Positions 48,213 to 57,408 are shown, counted from the stretch's first letter. The stretch is DNA of 64,000 nt from Herbaspirillum chlorophenolicum (GCF_001189955.1 NZ_LFLT01000016.1:1-64000), one strand, 5' to 3'. Notes: generated by a model from the letters alone, not told the origin. A program made the numbers and translations.

Positions 48213-49505
48213 ATGAGCACCGCCACCGATTCCCGCCTGCCCGGCTTCCGTTCCCTGACGCCCGAACAGCGCCTGGCCGAAGTGGCCCGCCTGGCCGGCC
48301 TCGACACCGCCGAACAGGCGCTGCTGTCCGATGCCGGGGCGCTGCCGCTGGCCACCGCCAACGGCATGATCGAGAACGTGGTCGGCACCTTCCAGCTACC
48401 GCTGGGCGTGGCCGGCTATTTCCAGTTGAACGGACGCGACGTGCTGGTGCCGATGGCAGTGGAAGAGCCTTCGGTAGTCGCCGCCGCTTCCTTCATGGCC
48501 AAGCTGATCCGCGAGTGCGGCGGCTTCCAGACCTCCAGCAGCGCGCCGCTGATGCGCGCCCAGATCCAGTTGATCGGCATCACCGACCCGCATGGCGCGC
48601 GCCTGGCCATCCTGAAGGAACGCCAGGCCATCATCGACATCGCCAACAGCCGCGACCAACTGCTCAACAAGCTCGGCGGCGGCTGCCGCGATATCGAGGT
48701 GCATGTCTTCCCGAATACCCGGCGCGGCGCCATGGTGGTCACCCATCTGATCGTCGACGTGCGCGACGCGATGGGCGCCAATACCGTCAACACCATGGCC
48801 GAGGCAGTAGCCCCGCATATCGAGAAGGTCACCGGCGGCAAGGTGCGCCTGCGCATCCTCTCCAACCTGGCCGACCTGCGCCTGGCGCGGGCGCGCGTGA
48901 AGGTTTCGGCCAAGGTATTGGGTACCGAACACTACAGCGGCGAGGAAGTGGTCAACGGCATCGTCGACGCCTACGAATTCGCCGCCGTCGATCCCTATCG
49001 TGCGGCCACGCACAACAAGGGCATCATGAACGGCATCGATCCGGTGATCGTCGCCACCGGCAACGACTGGCGCGCGGTGGAAGCCGGCGCGCACGCCTAC
49101 GCCAGCCGCAACGGCCACTACACTTCGCTGACGCACTGGGAAATCGCTGCCGACGGCGACCTGGTCGGCACGCTGGAAATCCCGATGCCGGTCGGCCTGG
49201 TAGGCGGCGCCACCAAGACCCACCCGGTGGCGCGCGCGGCGCTGAAGATCCTCAAGGTGCAAAGCGCGCAGGAACTGGCCGAGGTCGCCGTGGCCGTGGG
49301 CCTGGCGCAGAACATGGCGGCGCTGCGCGCGCTGGCTACCGAAGGCATCCAGCGCGGCCACATGGCGCTGCATGCACGCAATATCGCGCTGGCGGCCGGC
49401 GCCAAGCCGGAAGAAATGGATTGGCTGGTACAGCAGATGGTGGCCAAGCACGATGTGCGCGTCGATTACGCCGCGCAACTGCTGGCGCAACAACGCGGGC
49501 AGTAA
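48213..49505 (+). CDS. mvaA: Class II HMG-CoA reductase (degradative type)
   Basis: 430 residues, the size of the Pseudomonas mevalonii enzyme. Interconverts HMG-CoA and mevalonate. Class II motifs: [16 protein letters not shown] (about 54-69), [11 protein letters not shown] (about 185-195). Catalytic residues line up with the P. mevalonii enzyme, shifted by two: Glu85 in [11 protein letters not shown], Lys269 in [10 protein letters not shown], Asp285 in ATGNDWR and His383 in [11 protein letters not shown]. Cofactor preference cannot be read safely. The organism has the MEP pathway (ispD, ispF), so this enzyme probably breaks down external mevalonate. First gene of an operon with a solute-binding protein; HMG-CoA lyase is not in the window. 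Confidence 0.94.
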   Translation: MSTATDSRLPGFRSLTPEQRLAEVARLAGLDTAEQALLSDAGALPLATANGMIENVVGTFQLPLGVAGYFQLNGRDVLVPMAVEEPSVVAAASFMAKLIRECGGFQTSSSAPLMRAQIQLIGITDPHGARLAILKERQAIIDIANSRDQLLNKLGGGCRDIEVHVFPNTRRGAMVVTHLIVDVRDAMGANTVNTMAEAVAPHIEKVTGGKVRLRILSNLADLRLARARVKVSAKVLGTEHYSGEEVVNGIVDAYEFAAVDPYRAATHNKGIMNGIDPVIVATGNDWRAVEAGAHAYASRNGHYTSLTHWEIAADGDLVGTLEIPMPVGLVGGATKTHPVARAALKILKVQSAQELAEVAVAVGLAQNMAALRALATEGIQRGHMALHARNIALAAGAKPEEMDWLVQQMVAKHDVRVDYAAQLLAQQRGQ

Positions 49506-49575
49506 GCAAGTCAACTCAAAACATCACCCACGAGCCGCCCCAAGGCGGCCGATGAAAACCAAAGGAGACAGCACC

Positions 49576-50799
49576 ATGAACCAGTCCATCCCACGCGGCC
49601 GATCGCTGCGCCTGCTGGCTTGCACGCTCGCCGTGACCGCGGCCTGTAGCGCCGCGCAAGCGCAGGTATCCAACGATGCCGTGCGCATCGGCTTCATCAC
49701 CGACATGTCCGGCCCTTATGCCGATACCGACGGTACCGGCGGCCTGGAAGCGATCCGCATGGCGGTGGCCGACTATGGCGGCAAGGTGCTGGGCAAGCCC
49801 ATCGAGATCATGTCGGCCGACCATCAGAACAAGGCCGACATCGCCGCCACCCGCGCGCGCGAATGGGCCGACGAGCGCGGCCTGGATATGCTGATCGGCG
49901 GCGTCAACTCGGCTACCGCGCTGTCGATGAACAAGGTGATGGCGGAGAAGAAACGCGTCTACATCAACATCGGCGCCGGCACTGCACGCCTGACCAACGA
50001 AGAATGCACGCCCTACACCGTGCACTATGAATACGACACCGTGGCGCTGGCCAAAGGCACCGGCCAGGCCGTGATCAAGCAAGGCGGCAAGACCTGGTTC
50101 TTCCTGGTGGCCGACTACGCCTTCGGCCATTCGCTGGCCAACGACACCAGCGCCGTGGTCAAGGCCAACGGCGGCACGGTGGTGGGTTCGGTCAAGCACC
50201 CGCCGCTCTCCTCCGACCTGTCGTCCTTCATGCTGCAGGCACAGGCCTCCAAGGCGCAGATCCTGGGGCTGGCCAACGCCGGCGAAGACACTGTCAACTC
50301 GATCAAGGCTGCCAAGGAATTCGGCGTCACCAAGAACATGAAACTGGTGGGCTTGCTGATGGTGATCAACGATATCCATGCGCTGGGCCTGGCCAATGCG
50401 GAAGGCCTGATGATGACCGACAGCTGGTACTGGGACAAGGATGAGCCTTCGCGCAAATTCGCCCAGCGCTTCTACCAGAAGATGAAGAAGATGCCGAGTA
50501 CGCACCAGGCTGCGGCCTATTCCGCGACCACCACCTACCTGAAGGCCGTGGCGGCGGCCGGCACCGACGACTCGACCAAGGTCATGGCCGAGCTCAAGAA
50601 AATGAAGATCGACGACTTCTACAACAAGGGCTACATCCGCGCCGACGGCCGCAACATCCACGACATGTACCTGTACCAGGTGAAGTCGCCGTCCGAATCG
50701 AAGAAACCGTGGGACTACCTGAAGCTGCTGGAAACCATCCCCGGCGAACAGGCGTTCACCACCGTGGCGGAGTCGAAGTGCAGTTTGCTCAAGCAGTGA
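49576..50799 (+). CDS. Periplasmic ABC solute-binding protein (branched-chain amino acid type), orphan
   Basis: 407 residues with a signal peptide (about 1-29, RLLACTLAVTAACSAAQAQ). Periplasmic binding protein type I fold, family of LivK relatives: VRIGFITDMSGPYADTDGTG near 37, YINIGAGTARLTNEECTPYT near 135. It follows mvaA by 70 bases with AAAGGAGAC before the ATG, so it is co-transcribed. No permease or ATPase genes stand next to it. It may deliver mevalonate or a related acid and use a LivHMGF-type permease elsewhere, such as the one at 53601-57203; this is inference. Confidence 0.88.
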   Translation: MNQSIPRGRSLRLLACTLAVTAACSAAQAQVSNDAVRIGFITDMSGPYADTDGTGGLEAIRMAVADYGGKVLGKPIEIMSADHQNKADIAATRAREWADERGLDMLIGGVNSATALSMNKVMAEKKRVYINIGAGTARLTNEECTPYTVHYEYDTVALAKGTGQAVIKQGGKTWFFLVADYAFGHSLANDTSAVVKANGGTVVGSVKHPPLSSDLSSFMLQAQASKAQILGLANAGEDTVNSIKAAKEFGVTKNMKLVGLLMVINDIHALGLANAEGLMMTDSWYWDKDEPSRKFAQRFYQKMKKMPSTHQAAAYSATTTYLKAVAAAGTDDSTKVMAELKKMKIDDFYNKGYIRADGRNIHDMYLYQVKSPSESKKPWDYLKLLETIPGEQAFTTVAESKCSLLKQ

Positions 50800-51173
50800 T
50801 CTGAGCCTGAACCGCCGTTCTTCGACGCACGACAAACGTCACCGGGTCCCGGCCTGCGCCGGGACGACCGGGTCTGTTGCATGGCGACCGCCCCTCTTCC
50901 TCCCGTCGCGTGAACAGACAGCCACACCGTCAGGCTTGCGTCAGCATCTGAAGCTTGCGCAACGCGCCACTTAGGCATACTCTTGCTGTCCGCCGCACCG
51001 CTGCCGCTCGTCCGCCATCCCTCCAACGACCCCGGCACAATATTCCCGGCCCTGCTTCGTCTTCACTGCTGCCGCATCCGGCATGCAAACGCGCACGCAA
51101 CATCCCCGCCTCCCGCGCTATCCGCGCGGGTGTGCACGCGCGGCCATAGCCAATAAAAAGCCAAGGAGCTCAT
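50800..51173. other. Intergenic region before the MFS gene, with REP-like palindrome
   Basis: 374 bases without a supported gene. Besides the palindrome at 50846-50865 nothing clear was found. It may contain a separate promoter for the MFS gene, so the MFS gene may not be part of the mvaA transcript. The MFS ribosome site AAGGAG lies at the right end. Confidence 0.5.
50846..50865. repeat. REP-like palindrome
   Basis: GTCCCGGC-CTGC-GCCGGGAC, 8-bp arms, 47 bases after the solute-binding protein stop. The complement read as GTCGTCCCGGCGCAGGCCGG is similar to widespread extragenic elements of proteobacteria. It may also work as a transcript-end hairpin. Confidence 0.6.
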
Positions 51174-52448
51174 TTGAATAACAAAGACAACAACACCGCC
51201 GTTGCCTCCACGCCCGGCAAATTCACGCCTTACCAGAAAATCGTGGTCGGCCTGCTGGCCTTCCTGCAGTTCGCCGTCATCCTCGACTTCATGCTGATGT
51301 CGCCGCTGGGCGCCATGATCATGCCCGACATGAAGATCACCGCACAGCAGTTCGGCCTGGTGGTCTCGGCCTACGCCTTTTCCGCCGGCGTCTCCGGCTT
51401 GCTGACGGCCGGCTTTGCCGACCGCTTCGACCGCAAGCGCCTGCTGCTGTTCTTCTATGCCGGCTTCGTGCTCGGCACGCTGTGGTGCGGACTGGCGCAG
51501 ACCTTTGAAAGCCTGCTGCTGGCGCGTATCGTCACGGGCCTGTTCGGCGGCGTGATCGGCTCCATCGTGCTGGCCATCGCCACCGACCTGTTCCCGGTGC
51601 AACTGCGCGGCCGCGTGATGGGCCTGATCCAGACCGCCTTCGCCGCCAGCCAGGTGCTGGGCATCCCGATCGGCCTGTACCTGTCCAATAGCTGGAACTG
51701 GCACGTTCCCTTCATCGCCATGGCAGCGCTGGGCCTGCTCGGCGGCGTCGCCGTGATGTGGAAGATGCAACCGGTCGCCGAGCATCTGAAGCTGAAGCAG
51801 GAACACAGCGCGTCGATGCACCTGTTCCACACCGTGACGGAACCACGCTACCTGGTCGCCTTCGCCACCACTGCGCTGCTGATGACCGGCGGCTTCATGC
51901 TGATGCCGTTCTCCAGCGCCTACCTGGTCGGCAACCTCGGCATCGACCTGCACCACCTGCCGACGGTCTACATGGTCACCGGCATCTGCACCATCGGCTT
52001 CGGCCCGCTGATCGGCCGCGCTGCCGACAAGATCGGCAAGTTCCGCGTGTTCATGTTCGGCGCCTGCCTGTCCATCGTCATGGTGCTGATCTACACCCAT
52101 CTCGGCCCGGTGACGGTGCCGGTGATCATCGTGATCAACGCGGTGCTGTTCCTGGGGATCTTCTCGCGCATGATCCCCTACCAGGCGCTGGTATCGACGG
52201 TACCCTCGCCCACCCAGCGCGGCTCCTTCAACGCCATCAGCGCGTCGATCCAGCAGCTGTCGGGCGGCATCGCCTCGGTAGTGGCCGGCCACATCGTCAC
52301 ACTGGGCGCCGACGGTCGCCTGGCCAACTTCGATGTGGTGGGTTATGTGATCGTCGGCACTACGCTGGCGGCATCGGTGCTGGTATGGCGGCTGAACCGG
52401 GATGTGCAGACCCGTGCCGCCGCCACGGCCGCGGCGAAGACGGCGTAA
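51174..52448 (+). CDS. Major facilitator superfamily transporter
   Basis: 424 residues from a TTG at 51174, which has a well placed AAGGAG; no better ATG is near. Twelve membrane helices. The MFS motif between helices 2 and 3 is GFADRFDRKRLLLFFYAGF. The family is the drug/sugar-efflux-like group with LMSPLGAMIMP near the first helix. Substrate unknown; the mvaA neighbourhood suggests mevalonate or a related acid, by position only. A strong terminator follows. Confidence 0.88.
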   Translation: MNNKDNNTAVASTPGKFTPYQKIVVGLLAFLQFAVILDFMLMSPLGAMIMPDMKITAQQFGLVVSAYAFSAGVSGLLTAGFADRFDRKRLLLFFYAGFVLGTLWCGLAQTFESLLLARIVTGLFGGVIGSIVLAIATDLFPVQLRGRVMGLIQTAFAASQVLGIPIGLYLSNSWNWHVPFIAMAALGLLGGVAVMWKMQPVAEHLKLKQEHSASMHLFHTVTEPRYLVAFATTALLMTGGFMLMPFSSAYLVGNLGIDLHHLPTVYMVTGICTIGFGPLIGRAADKIGKFRVFMFGACLSIVMVLIYTHLGPVTVPVIIVINAVLFLGIFSRMIPYQALVSTVPSPTQRGSFNAISASIQQLSGGIASVVAGHIVTLGADGRLANFDVVGYVIVGTTLAASVLVWRLNRDVQTRAAATAAAKTA

Positions 52449-52465
52449 GCGTTTCCATCGCAATG

Positions 52466-52496
52466 AAAAAAGGCGGGCACAATGCCCGCCTTTTTT
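52466..52496 (+). terminator. Strong Rho-independent terminator after the MFS gene
   Basis: 14-bp stem AAAAAAGGCGGGCA/TGCCCGCCTTTTTT with loop CAA. The symmetric A and T runs let it also serve the convergent hydrolase gene, whose stop is at 52516. Confidence 0.93.
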
Positions 52497-52515
52497 ATCG
52501 CCGACATTCTGCGCT

Positions 52516-53436
52516 TCACTGTTCCTGGAAATGCCTGCGCAGGAAATCCGCCACGGTCTCCAGCACCAGTTCCGGCTTCTCCCGATGCGGCACATGCCCG
52601 CAGCCTTCGAACATCACATATTCGCCCGGCCCTTCGAACGCCGATGGCAAGCTTGCGATCATCTTCGGATGCTGCTCGGAGCCGAACTCGTCCCGGTCGC
52701 CGTGCATGGCCAGCACCGGGCACTGCAACTTGCGCAAGTCTTCTTCCAGCGACCAGTTCGCAAACTCCGGCGACAGCCAGGTTTCGGTCCAGGCATCCAG
52801 CACCCACTGCGCCTTCTTCAGGTCGTTGCCGTGATACCTGGCCAAGCGCGCCAGTTGCTCCGGATCGGCGAAGTTCTTCTTGGCTGCGCGTATGCCTTCC
52901 AGCGTCCGGTCTTCGACGAAGGCTTGGGCCGATTCGGTAATCACTGCTGCGATGCGGTTTGGGAATTGTGCAGCGGCGGAGATGGCCATGCCGCCGCCTA
53001 CGCTGTGGCCGAAGAGGATGGCTTTCTCTATGCCGAAATGGTTCATCAAAGGGAGCAGAGATGAACATGCTTCATCGCGAACAAAGTCATGGCCGAGTTT
53101 GGAAGGATGCGGATCGGATCTGCCGAATCCCGCTCGGTCATAAGCGATAACGGGGTGCCCGGAATAGGCAACTGACTGTGCCGGGAAATCACGCCATAGG
53201 TCGATGGCGCCAAGAGAGTCATGGAGGAACACGATGGGTATGCGGCCATTTTGCGCCGGGTAGTTCCAGGCCGAAACGATGATCCGATGACCGCCAATAT
53301 CGACATGCCGATCATTTCTCGATGAGACGGATGTTTCTATCCCGTTCGCTACGGCCATACCTTGAGTTACCACCTGATGCTCCTGCCCATGATGTAAATT
53401 TGGATTGTGATCTTTAATGTCATTCGCTTCTGTCAT
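52516..53436 (-). CDS. Alpha/beta hydrolase
   Basis: 306 residues. Catalytic triad candidates: Ser145 in FGHSVGGG, Asp249 in MHGDRDEFG and His281 in CGHVPHREKPE. Oxyanion region is VFLHDSLGAIDLW. About 45 polar N-terminal residues precede the fold, with possible later starts at Met27. No signal peptide. Substrate unknown; the family includes esterases, haloperoxidase-like enzymes and ring-cleavage hydrolases. It stands alone between the liv operon terminator and the MFS terminator. Confidence 0.85.
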   Translation of the reverse strand: MTEANDIKDHNPNLHHGQEHQVVTQGMAVANGIETSVSSRNDRHVDIGGHRIIVSAWNYPAQNGRIPIVFLHDSLGAIDLWRDFPAQSVAYSGHPVIAYDRAGFGRSDPHPSKLGHDFVRDEACSSLLPLMNHFGIEKAILFGHSVGGGMAISAAAQFPNRIAAVITESAQAFVEDRTLEGIRAAKKNFADPEQLARLARYHGNDLKKAQWVLDAWTETWLSPEFANWSLEEDLRKLQCPVLAMHGDRDEFGSEQHPKMIASLPSAFEGPGEYVMFEGCGHVPHREKPELVLETVADFLRRHFQEQ

Positions 53437-53448
53437 TGAAACGACAAC

Positions 53449-53482
53449 GCCAAAAGAAAAGGCGCACCCGAAGGTGCGCCTT
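53449..53482 (-). terminator. Rho-independent terminator of the liv operon
   Basis: 10-bp stem AAGGCGCACC/GGTGCGCCTT with a CGAA loop (TTCG on the minus strand), followed on the minus strand by TTCTTTTG. It lies about 120 bases past the livF stop and just before the hydrolase start. Confidence 0.75.
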
Positions 53483-53600
53483 AATCAGCATTCAAGAGGT
53501 ATGTCTCCCCCTTAATATACCCGACACGCTATCCGCATAAGCGACGTGCGAGCCGGTGTATCTTGAAGAGCGCATACGCTGATGCTTCATACTTTCGCCA

Positions 53601-54329
53601 TCAGTGATGCGCACCGCCGCCCAGGTAGGCGGCTTTCACCGCCGGGTCGTTTTGCAGTTTGTCGGCGGGTCCGTGTACAGAGATCTTGCCATTCTCCAAC
53701 ACATAGCCGTAATCCGCAACATTCAGTGCTGCAGCGGCGAATTGCTCAACCAACAACATCGTCACGCCTTCATCCTTCAGGCGCGAGATGATGCGGAAAA
53801 CTTCCTCCACCAGGATGGGGGCCAGGCCCATCGACGGTTCATCGAGCAAGATCACTTCGGGGTTCAACATTACGGCGCGGGCCATGGCGAGCATCTGCTG
53901 TTCGCCGCCGGAGAGCGTGCCGGCCAATTGCGTCTGGCGCTCCTTCAGGCGCGGGAAAAGTTCCAGCGCGCGTTCCAGGTCGTGGGCGATGTCGCCCTTG
54001 GGACGCGAACGGGTGAAGCGCGGGAAGGCGCCCAAGAGCAGGTTGTCGGTCACGCTCATGGTGGCGAACACGCGCCGGCCCTCGGGCGAATGCGCCAGGC
54101 CGAAGCGGGCGATCTTGTGCGAGTCCAGGCCGGTGATGTTCTTGCCGCCGAGCGTGACTTCTCCGCCCTTCGGTTTGATCATGCCGGAGATGGCGCGCAT
54201 GGTGGTGGTCTTGCCGGCGCCGTTGGAGCCGATCAAGGTCACGACCTTGCCCTTGGGGACATCGAGCGAAATGCCGTGCAGCACTTCGACCTTGCCGTAG
54301 GCGGCGTGCAGGTTGGAAATGGTCAGCAT
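53601..54329 (-). CDS. livF: LivF, ATPase of branched-chain amino acid ABC transporter
   Basis: 242 residues, standard size. Walker A is GSNGAGKT at 34-41, signature LSGGEQQMLA near 140, Walker B VILLDEPSMGL near 160, and the switch His is replaced in context by VEQF as usual in LivF. The second ATPase of the complex is fused to LivM (next gene upstream). The two genes are separated by 2 bases, and livF is last in the operon. Confidence 0.94.
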   Translation of the reverse strand: MLTISNLHAAYGKVEVLHGISLDVPKGKVVTLIGSNGAGKTTTMRAISGMIKPKGGEVTLGGKNITGLDSHKIARFGLAHSPEGRRVFATMSVTDNLLLGAFPRFTRSRPKGDIAHDLERALELFPRLKERQTQLAGTLSGGEQQMLAMARAVMLNPEVILLDEPSMGLAPILVEEVFRIISRLKDEGVTMLLVEQFAAAALNVADYGYVLENGKISVHGPADKLQNDPAVKAAYLGGGAHH

Positions 54330-54331
54330 GT

Positions 54332-56308
54332 TCAGGCTCCTGCAGGTGTCGGTTTGTGGTCGTGGCTGTCGGGTTCATCGCCCGCGCTGCCGCCGAGATA
54401 GGCTTCGATCACCTTCGGGTCTTCCTGCACTTGCGCCGGCTTGCCTTCGGCGATCTTCTGGCCGAAGTCGAGCACGGTGACGGTGTCGCAGATCGACATG
54501 ACCACATCCATATGGTGTTCGATCAGGATGATGGTGATGCCGGCTTCGCGGATCTTGCGGATGATGGCGATCAGGTCCTTGATGTCGGGCGCGGTCAGGC
54601 CGGCGGCCGGCTCGTCCAGTAGCAGCAGGCTGGGGTTCAGGCCCAGTGCGCGGCCGATTTCGAGCAGCCGTTGCTTGCCGTAAGGCAGGTTGCGCGCTTC
54701 CTCGTTGGCGAGGTCGGCCAAGCCGACGAACTCCAGGATGGCGGCAGCGCGTTCGCGCGCCTGGCGTTCCTCGCGCACATAGCGCGGGGTGTTGACCATG
54801 ACGTCGACCACATTGCTGTCGAAGGTGTGGTGCAGGCCGACCAGTACGTTTTCAGTGGCGGTCATTTCACCGAACAACTGCACGTTCTGGAAGGTGCGGG
54901 CCACGCCGCCCAGGGCGATGGCCGAGGGCGTGCTGCCGGAGATCTGGCGGCCGTCGTATTCGACACCGCCGTCGGTGGGACGGTAGATGCCGGTCAGCAC
55001 GTTCATCATGGTGCTCTTGCCGGAACCGTTGGGGCCGATCAGGCCGTGCACGGTGCCCTTCTTCACGTCGAGGTCGACGCGGTTCAGGGCTTTCAGGCCG
55101 CCGAACTGCATCAGGACCTGGTTGACCTTGAGCAGCGTCGCGCCTTCATCCTTGACGGAGTCGGTGGTGATCACGGCCTCGTTCTTGTCGCCGCTGATCT
55201 GCTGGGCCAGCGGCACCGGCTTGGTCAGCATGCGGCCGAACAGGCTGCGGCAGAAGCCGACGATGCCATCCTGCAGGTAGTAGACGACGAACAGCGTCAT
55301 CAGGCCGAAGATGGTCAGGCGCCAGTCGGTGATGTTCTCCAGCTTGTAGGAGAAGGCGGCCATGATGACGGTGGCAATCACCGGCACGGCCACCGCGCGC
55401 AGCGACTTGGCCTTCTTCACTACCGAGACGGCCGAACCTGCCACCACCACCACCGCCAGTACCGTGGCGATCTGGCGGAACAATTCGATATCCGACAGCA
55501 GGCTGGGCAGCATGACCACGATCAGCGCGCCGATCAGCGAACCGATGCGCGACTTGCGGCCGCCCATGATCACCGCCAGCAGGAACAGGATGGTCAGTTC
55601 GAAGTTGTAGGTATTGGGCGAGATGTACTCTTCCGAATACGCATACAGTGCTCCCGACAGGCCGGCCAGCGCGGCGCTGATGATGAAGGCGTAGACCTTG
55701 TAGCGGTACACCGACACGCCCATGCAGTCCGATGCGATCGGGCTGTCGCGCAGCGCCTGGAAGGCGCGCCCGAGGTTGGACTTGAGGATGCGGTGCACCA
55801 CGCCCATGGCGATGACGGTGAGGATGGCGACCAGGTAGAAGAATTGCACTTCGCTCATCTTCTCGCCGCCGATGAAGGGCTTGGCGACCTTGATGCCGAG
55901 CGGCCCTTCGGTGAGGAAGGTCATCTCATTGATCAGGATCTGGATGATGGTGCCGAAGGCCAGCGTGACCATCGCCAGGTACGGCCCCGTCACGCGCAAC
56001 GCGGGCAGCGCGAGGATGGCGCCGAACACGGCGGTGACCGCGATGGCGGCCGGGATCGTCAGCACGATCGGCAAGCCGAGCTTGAAGAACAGCACGCCGG
56101 CCGTGTACGAGCCGATGCCGAACAGGCCGGCGTGGCCCAGCGAGACCTGGCCGGTGTAGCCGACCACGATGTCCAGCCCGAACAGCAGGATGGCGTAGAT
56201 GAGGATGGTTTCGATCAGGTGCAGGTAATACGGGTTGTGCACCACCTGGGGAATGCCGGCGAGGGCGACGATACCGAGTACCGAGAGCAGCAGGATTTTC
56301 TTGTTCAT
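54332..56308 (-). CDS. livMG: LivM-LivG fusion: permease and ATPase of branched-chain amino acid ABC transporter
   Basis: 658 residues in one frame. Residues 1-355 are LivM: eight to ten membrane helices with TGQVSLGHAGLFGIGSYTA (about 52-70) and the SP-ASDCMGVSVYRYKVYAF loop. A hydrophilic linker covers about 356-390. Residues 391-640 are LivG: Walker A GPNGSGKS at 425-432, signature LPYGKQRLLEIGRAL near 541, Walker B LLLLDE at 561-566 and switch His in IEHHMDVV. Usually two genes. No frameshift or internal stop is seen. It begins 4 bases after livH and livF follows after 2 bases. Confidence 0.94.
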   Translation of the reverse strand: MNKKILLLSVLGIVALAGIPQVVHNPYYLHLIETILIYAILLFGLDIVVGYTGQVSLGHAGLFGIGSYTAGVLFFKLGLPIVLTIPAAIAVTAVFGAILALPALRVTGPYLAMVTLAFGTIIQILINEMTFLTEGPLGIKVAKPFIGGEKMSEVQFFYLVAILTVIAMGVVHRILKSNLGRAFQALRDSPIASDCMGVSVYRYKVYAFIISAALAGLSGALYAYSEEYISPNTYNFELTILFLLAVIMGGRKSRIGSLIGALIVVMLPSLLSDIELFRQIATVLAVVVVAGSAVSVVKKAKSLRAVAVPVIATVIMAAFSYKLENITDWRLTIFGLMTLFVVYYLQDGIVGFCRSLFGRMLTKPVPLAQQISGDKNEAVITTDSVKDEGATLLKVNQVLMQFGGLKALNRVDLDVKKGTVHGLIGPNGSGKSTMMNVLTGIYRPTDGGVEYDGRQISGSTPSAIALGGVARTFQNVQLFGEMTATENVLVGLHHTFDSNVVDVMVNTPRYVREERQARERAAAILEFVGLADLANEEARNLPYGKQRLLEIGRALGLNPSLLLLDEPAAGLTAPDIKDLIAIIRKIREAGITIILIEHHMDVVMSICDTVTVLDFGQKIAEGKPAQVQEDPKVIEAYLGGSAGDEPDSHDHKPTPAGA

Positions 56309-56312
56309 CGCG

Positions 56313-57203
56313 TCAGACCTTTTTGATCGCAGTTTTGCCGAACAGGCCTGCAGGTTTGATGGCCAGCACCAGGAGCAGCAACAGCAGCCCCGGCACTTCC
56401 TTGTAGCCGGTGGAGATGTAGAAGCCGGTGACGGTTTCGGCGATACCCAGGATCAGGCCGCCGACGATGGCGCCCATGCCCGAGGTCAGGCCGCCGATGA
56501 TGGCGACCGCAAAGGCCTTCAAGCCCAGCGCCGCGCCCATGGTGGCGCCGGTGAGGGTAAGCGGCGCCACCAGCACGCCGGCAAACGCCGCGGTGGCCGA
56601 CGACAGCGCGTACGAGAAGGTGATCACCATGCGGGTGTTGATGCCCATGAGGCCTGCGGCATCGCGGTCGTTGGAGGTGGCGACCACGGCCTTGCCGTAG
56701 ATGGACTTGCGGTTGAACAGTTCGACCGCGGCCATGATCAGCAACGCGCCGATCACCACCAGCACTTGCATCGGCTGCACATTGGCGCCGAATACCTGGA
56801 ACGGCGTGCCGGAGATCGGCGACGGGAACGGCAGGTCGTCCTTGCCCCAGATGTTTTCAGCGACGTTCTTGAAGATGATGGCCAGCGCGATGGTGGACAT
56901 GATCCAGCCAAATTCGGACTTGATCTTGATGGCCGGACGCACCCCGATCCATTCGACGAACATGCCTTGCAGGCCGCCGAAGATGAGGACGATGGGGATC
57001 ATCAGCCAGTAGTTGAGGTAAGGCCCGCCGTGGATGTTGCCGACCACGGAGAGGCCGACCAGCGCGCCCAGCATCAGGGCTTCGCCCTGGCCGAAGTTAA
57101 GCGTGCCGGAAGTGGCGAAGGTCAGTTGGTAACCGAATGCGATCACCGCGTAGATCATGCCTAGTGCAATGCCGGAAAAAACCAGCTGTAGCAGGATATC
57201 CAT
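56313..57203 (-). CDS. livH: LivH, permease of branched-chain amino acid ABC transporter
   Basis: 296 residues from the ATG at 57203. About eight membrane helices. LivH motifs: SGIALGMIYAVIAFGYQL at the N-terminus, GTLNFGQGEALMLGA near 33-47, DRDAAGLMGIN near 175, and AIIGGLTSGMGAIVGGLILG near 225, the EAA-like coupling region. It follows livK after 205 bases with a hairpin between, and is followed by the livM-livG fusion. Confidence 0.94.
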   Translation of the reverse strand: MDILLQLVFSGIALGMIYAVIAFGYQLTFATSGTLNFGQGEALMLGALVGLSVVGNIHGGPYLNYWLMIPIVLIFGGLQGMFVEWIGVRPAIKIKSEFGWIMSTIALAIIFKNVAENIWGKDDLPFPSPISGTPFQVFGANVQPMQVLVVIGALLIMAAVELFNRKSIYGKAVVATSNDRDAAGLMGINTRMVITFSYALSSATAAFAGVLVAPLTLTGATMGAALGLKAFAVAIIGGLTSGMGAIVGGLILGIAETVTGFYISTGYKEVPGLLLLLLVLAIKPAGLFGKTAIKKV

Positions 57204-57336
57204 TGTGTTTCCCAAGAAGCGGCTGCCGCCAGGTGGCAGCGTTGATCTGTATGGATCGTGCGGGTAGCGCTGATGATGCGGCTGATACGGCGCAATGCGC
57301 AGCCACACTATTGCAAATCCACCAACAGACCGTACG

Positions 57337-57370
57337 AAAAAGGCCAGTCCCCGGATCGCAAGGACTGGCC
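57337..57370 (-). terminator. Hairpin between livK and livH, probable partial terminator
   Basis: On the minus strand GGCCAGTCC/GGACTGGCC with an 11-base loop, followed by TTTTTCG. It lies 39 bases after the livK stop. It probably stops part of the transcription so that the binding protein is made in excess over the membrane parts. Confidence 0.8.
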
Positions 57371-57408
57371 CTTAAACTTAAAACGATGCCGACAAAAGTC
57401 AGTCAGTT

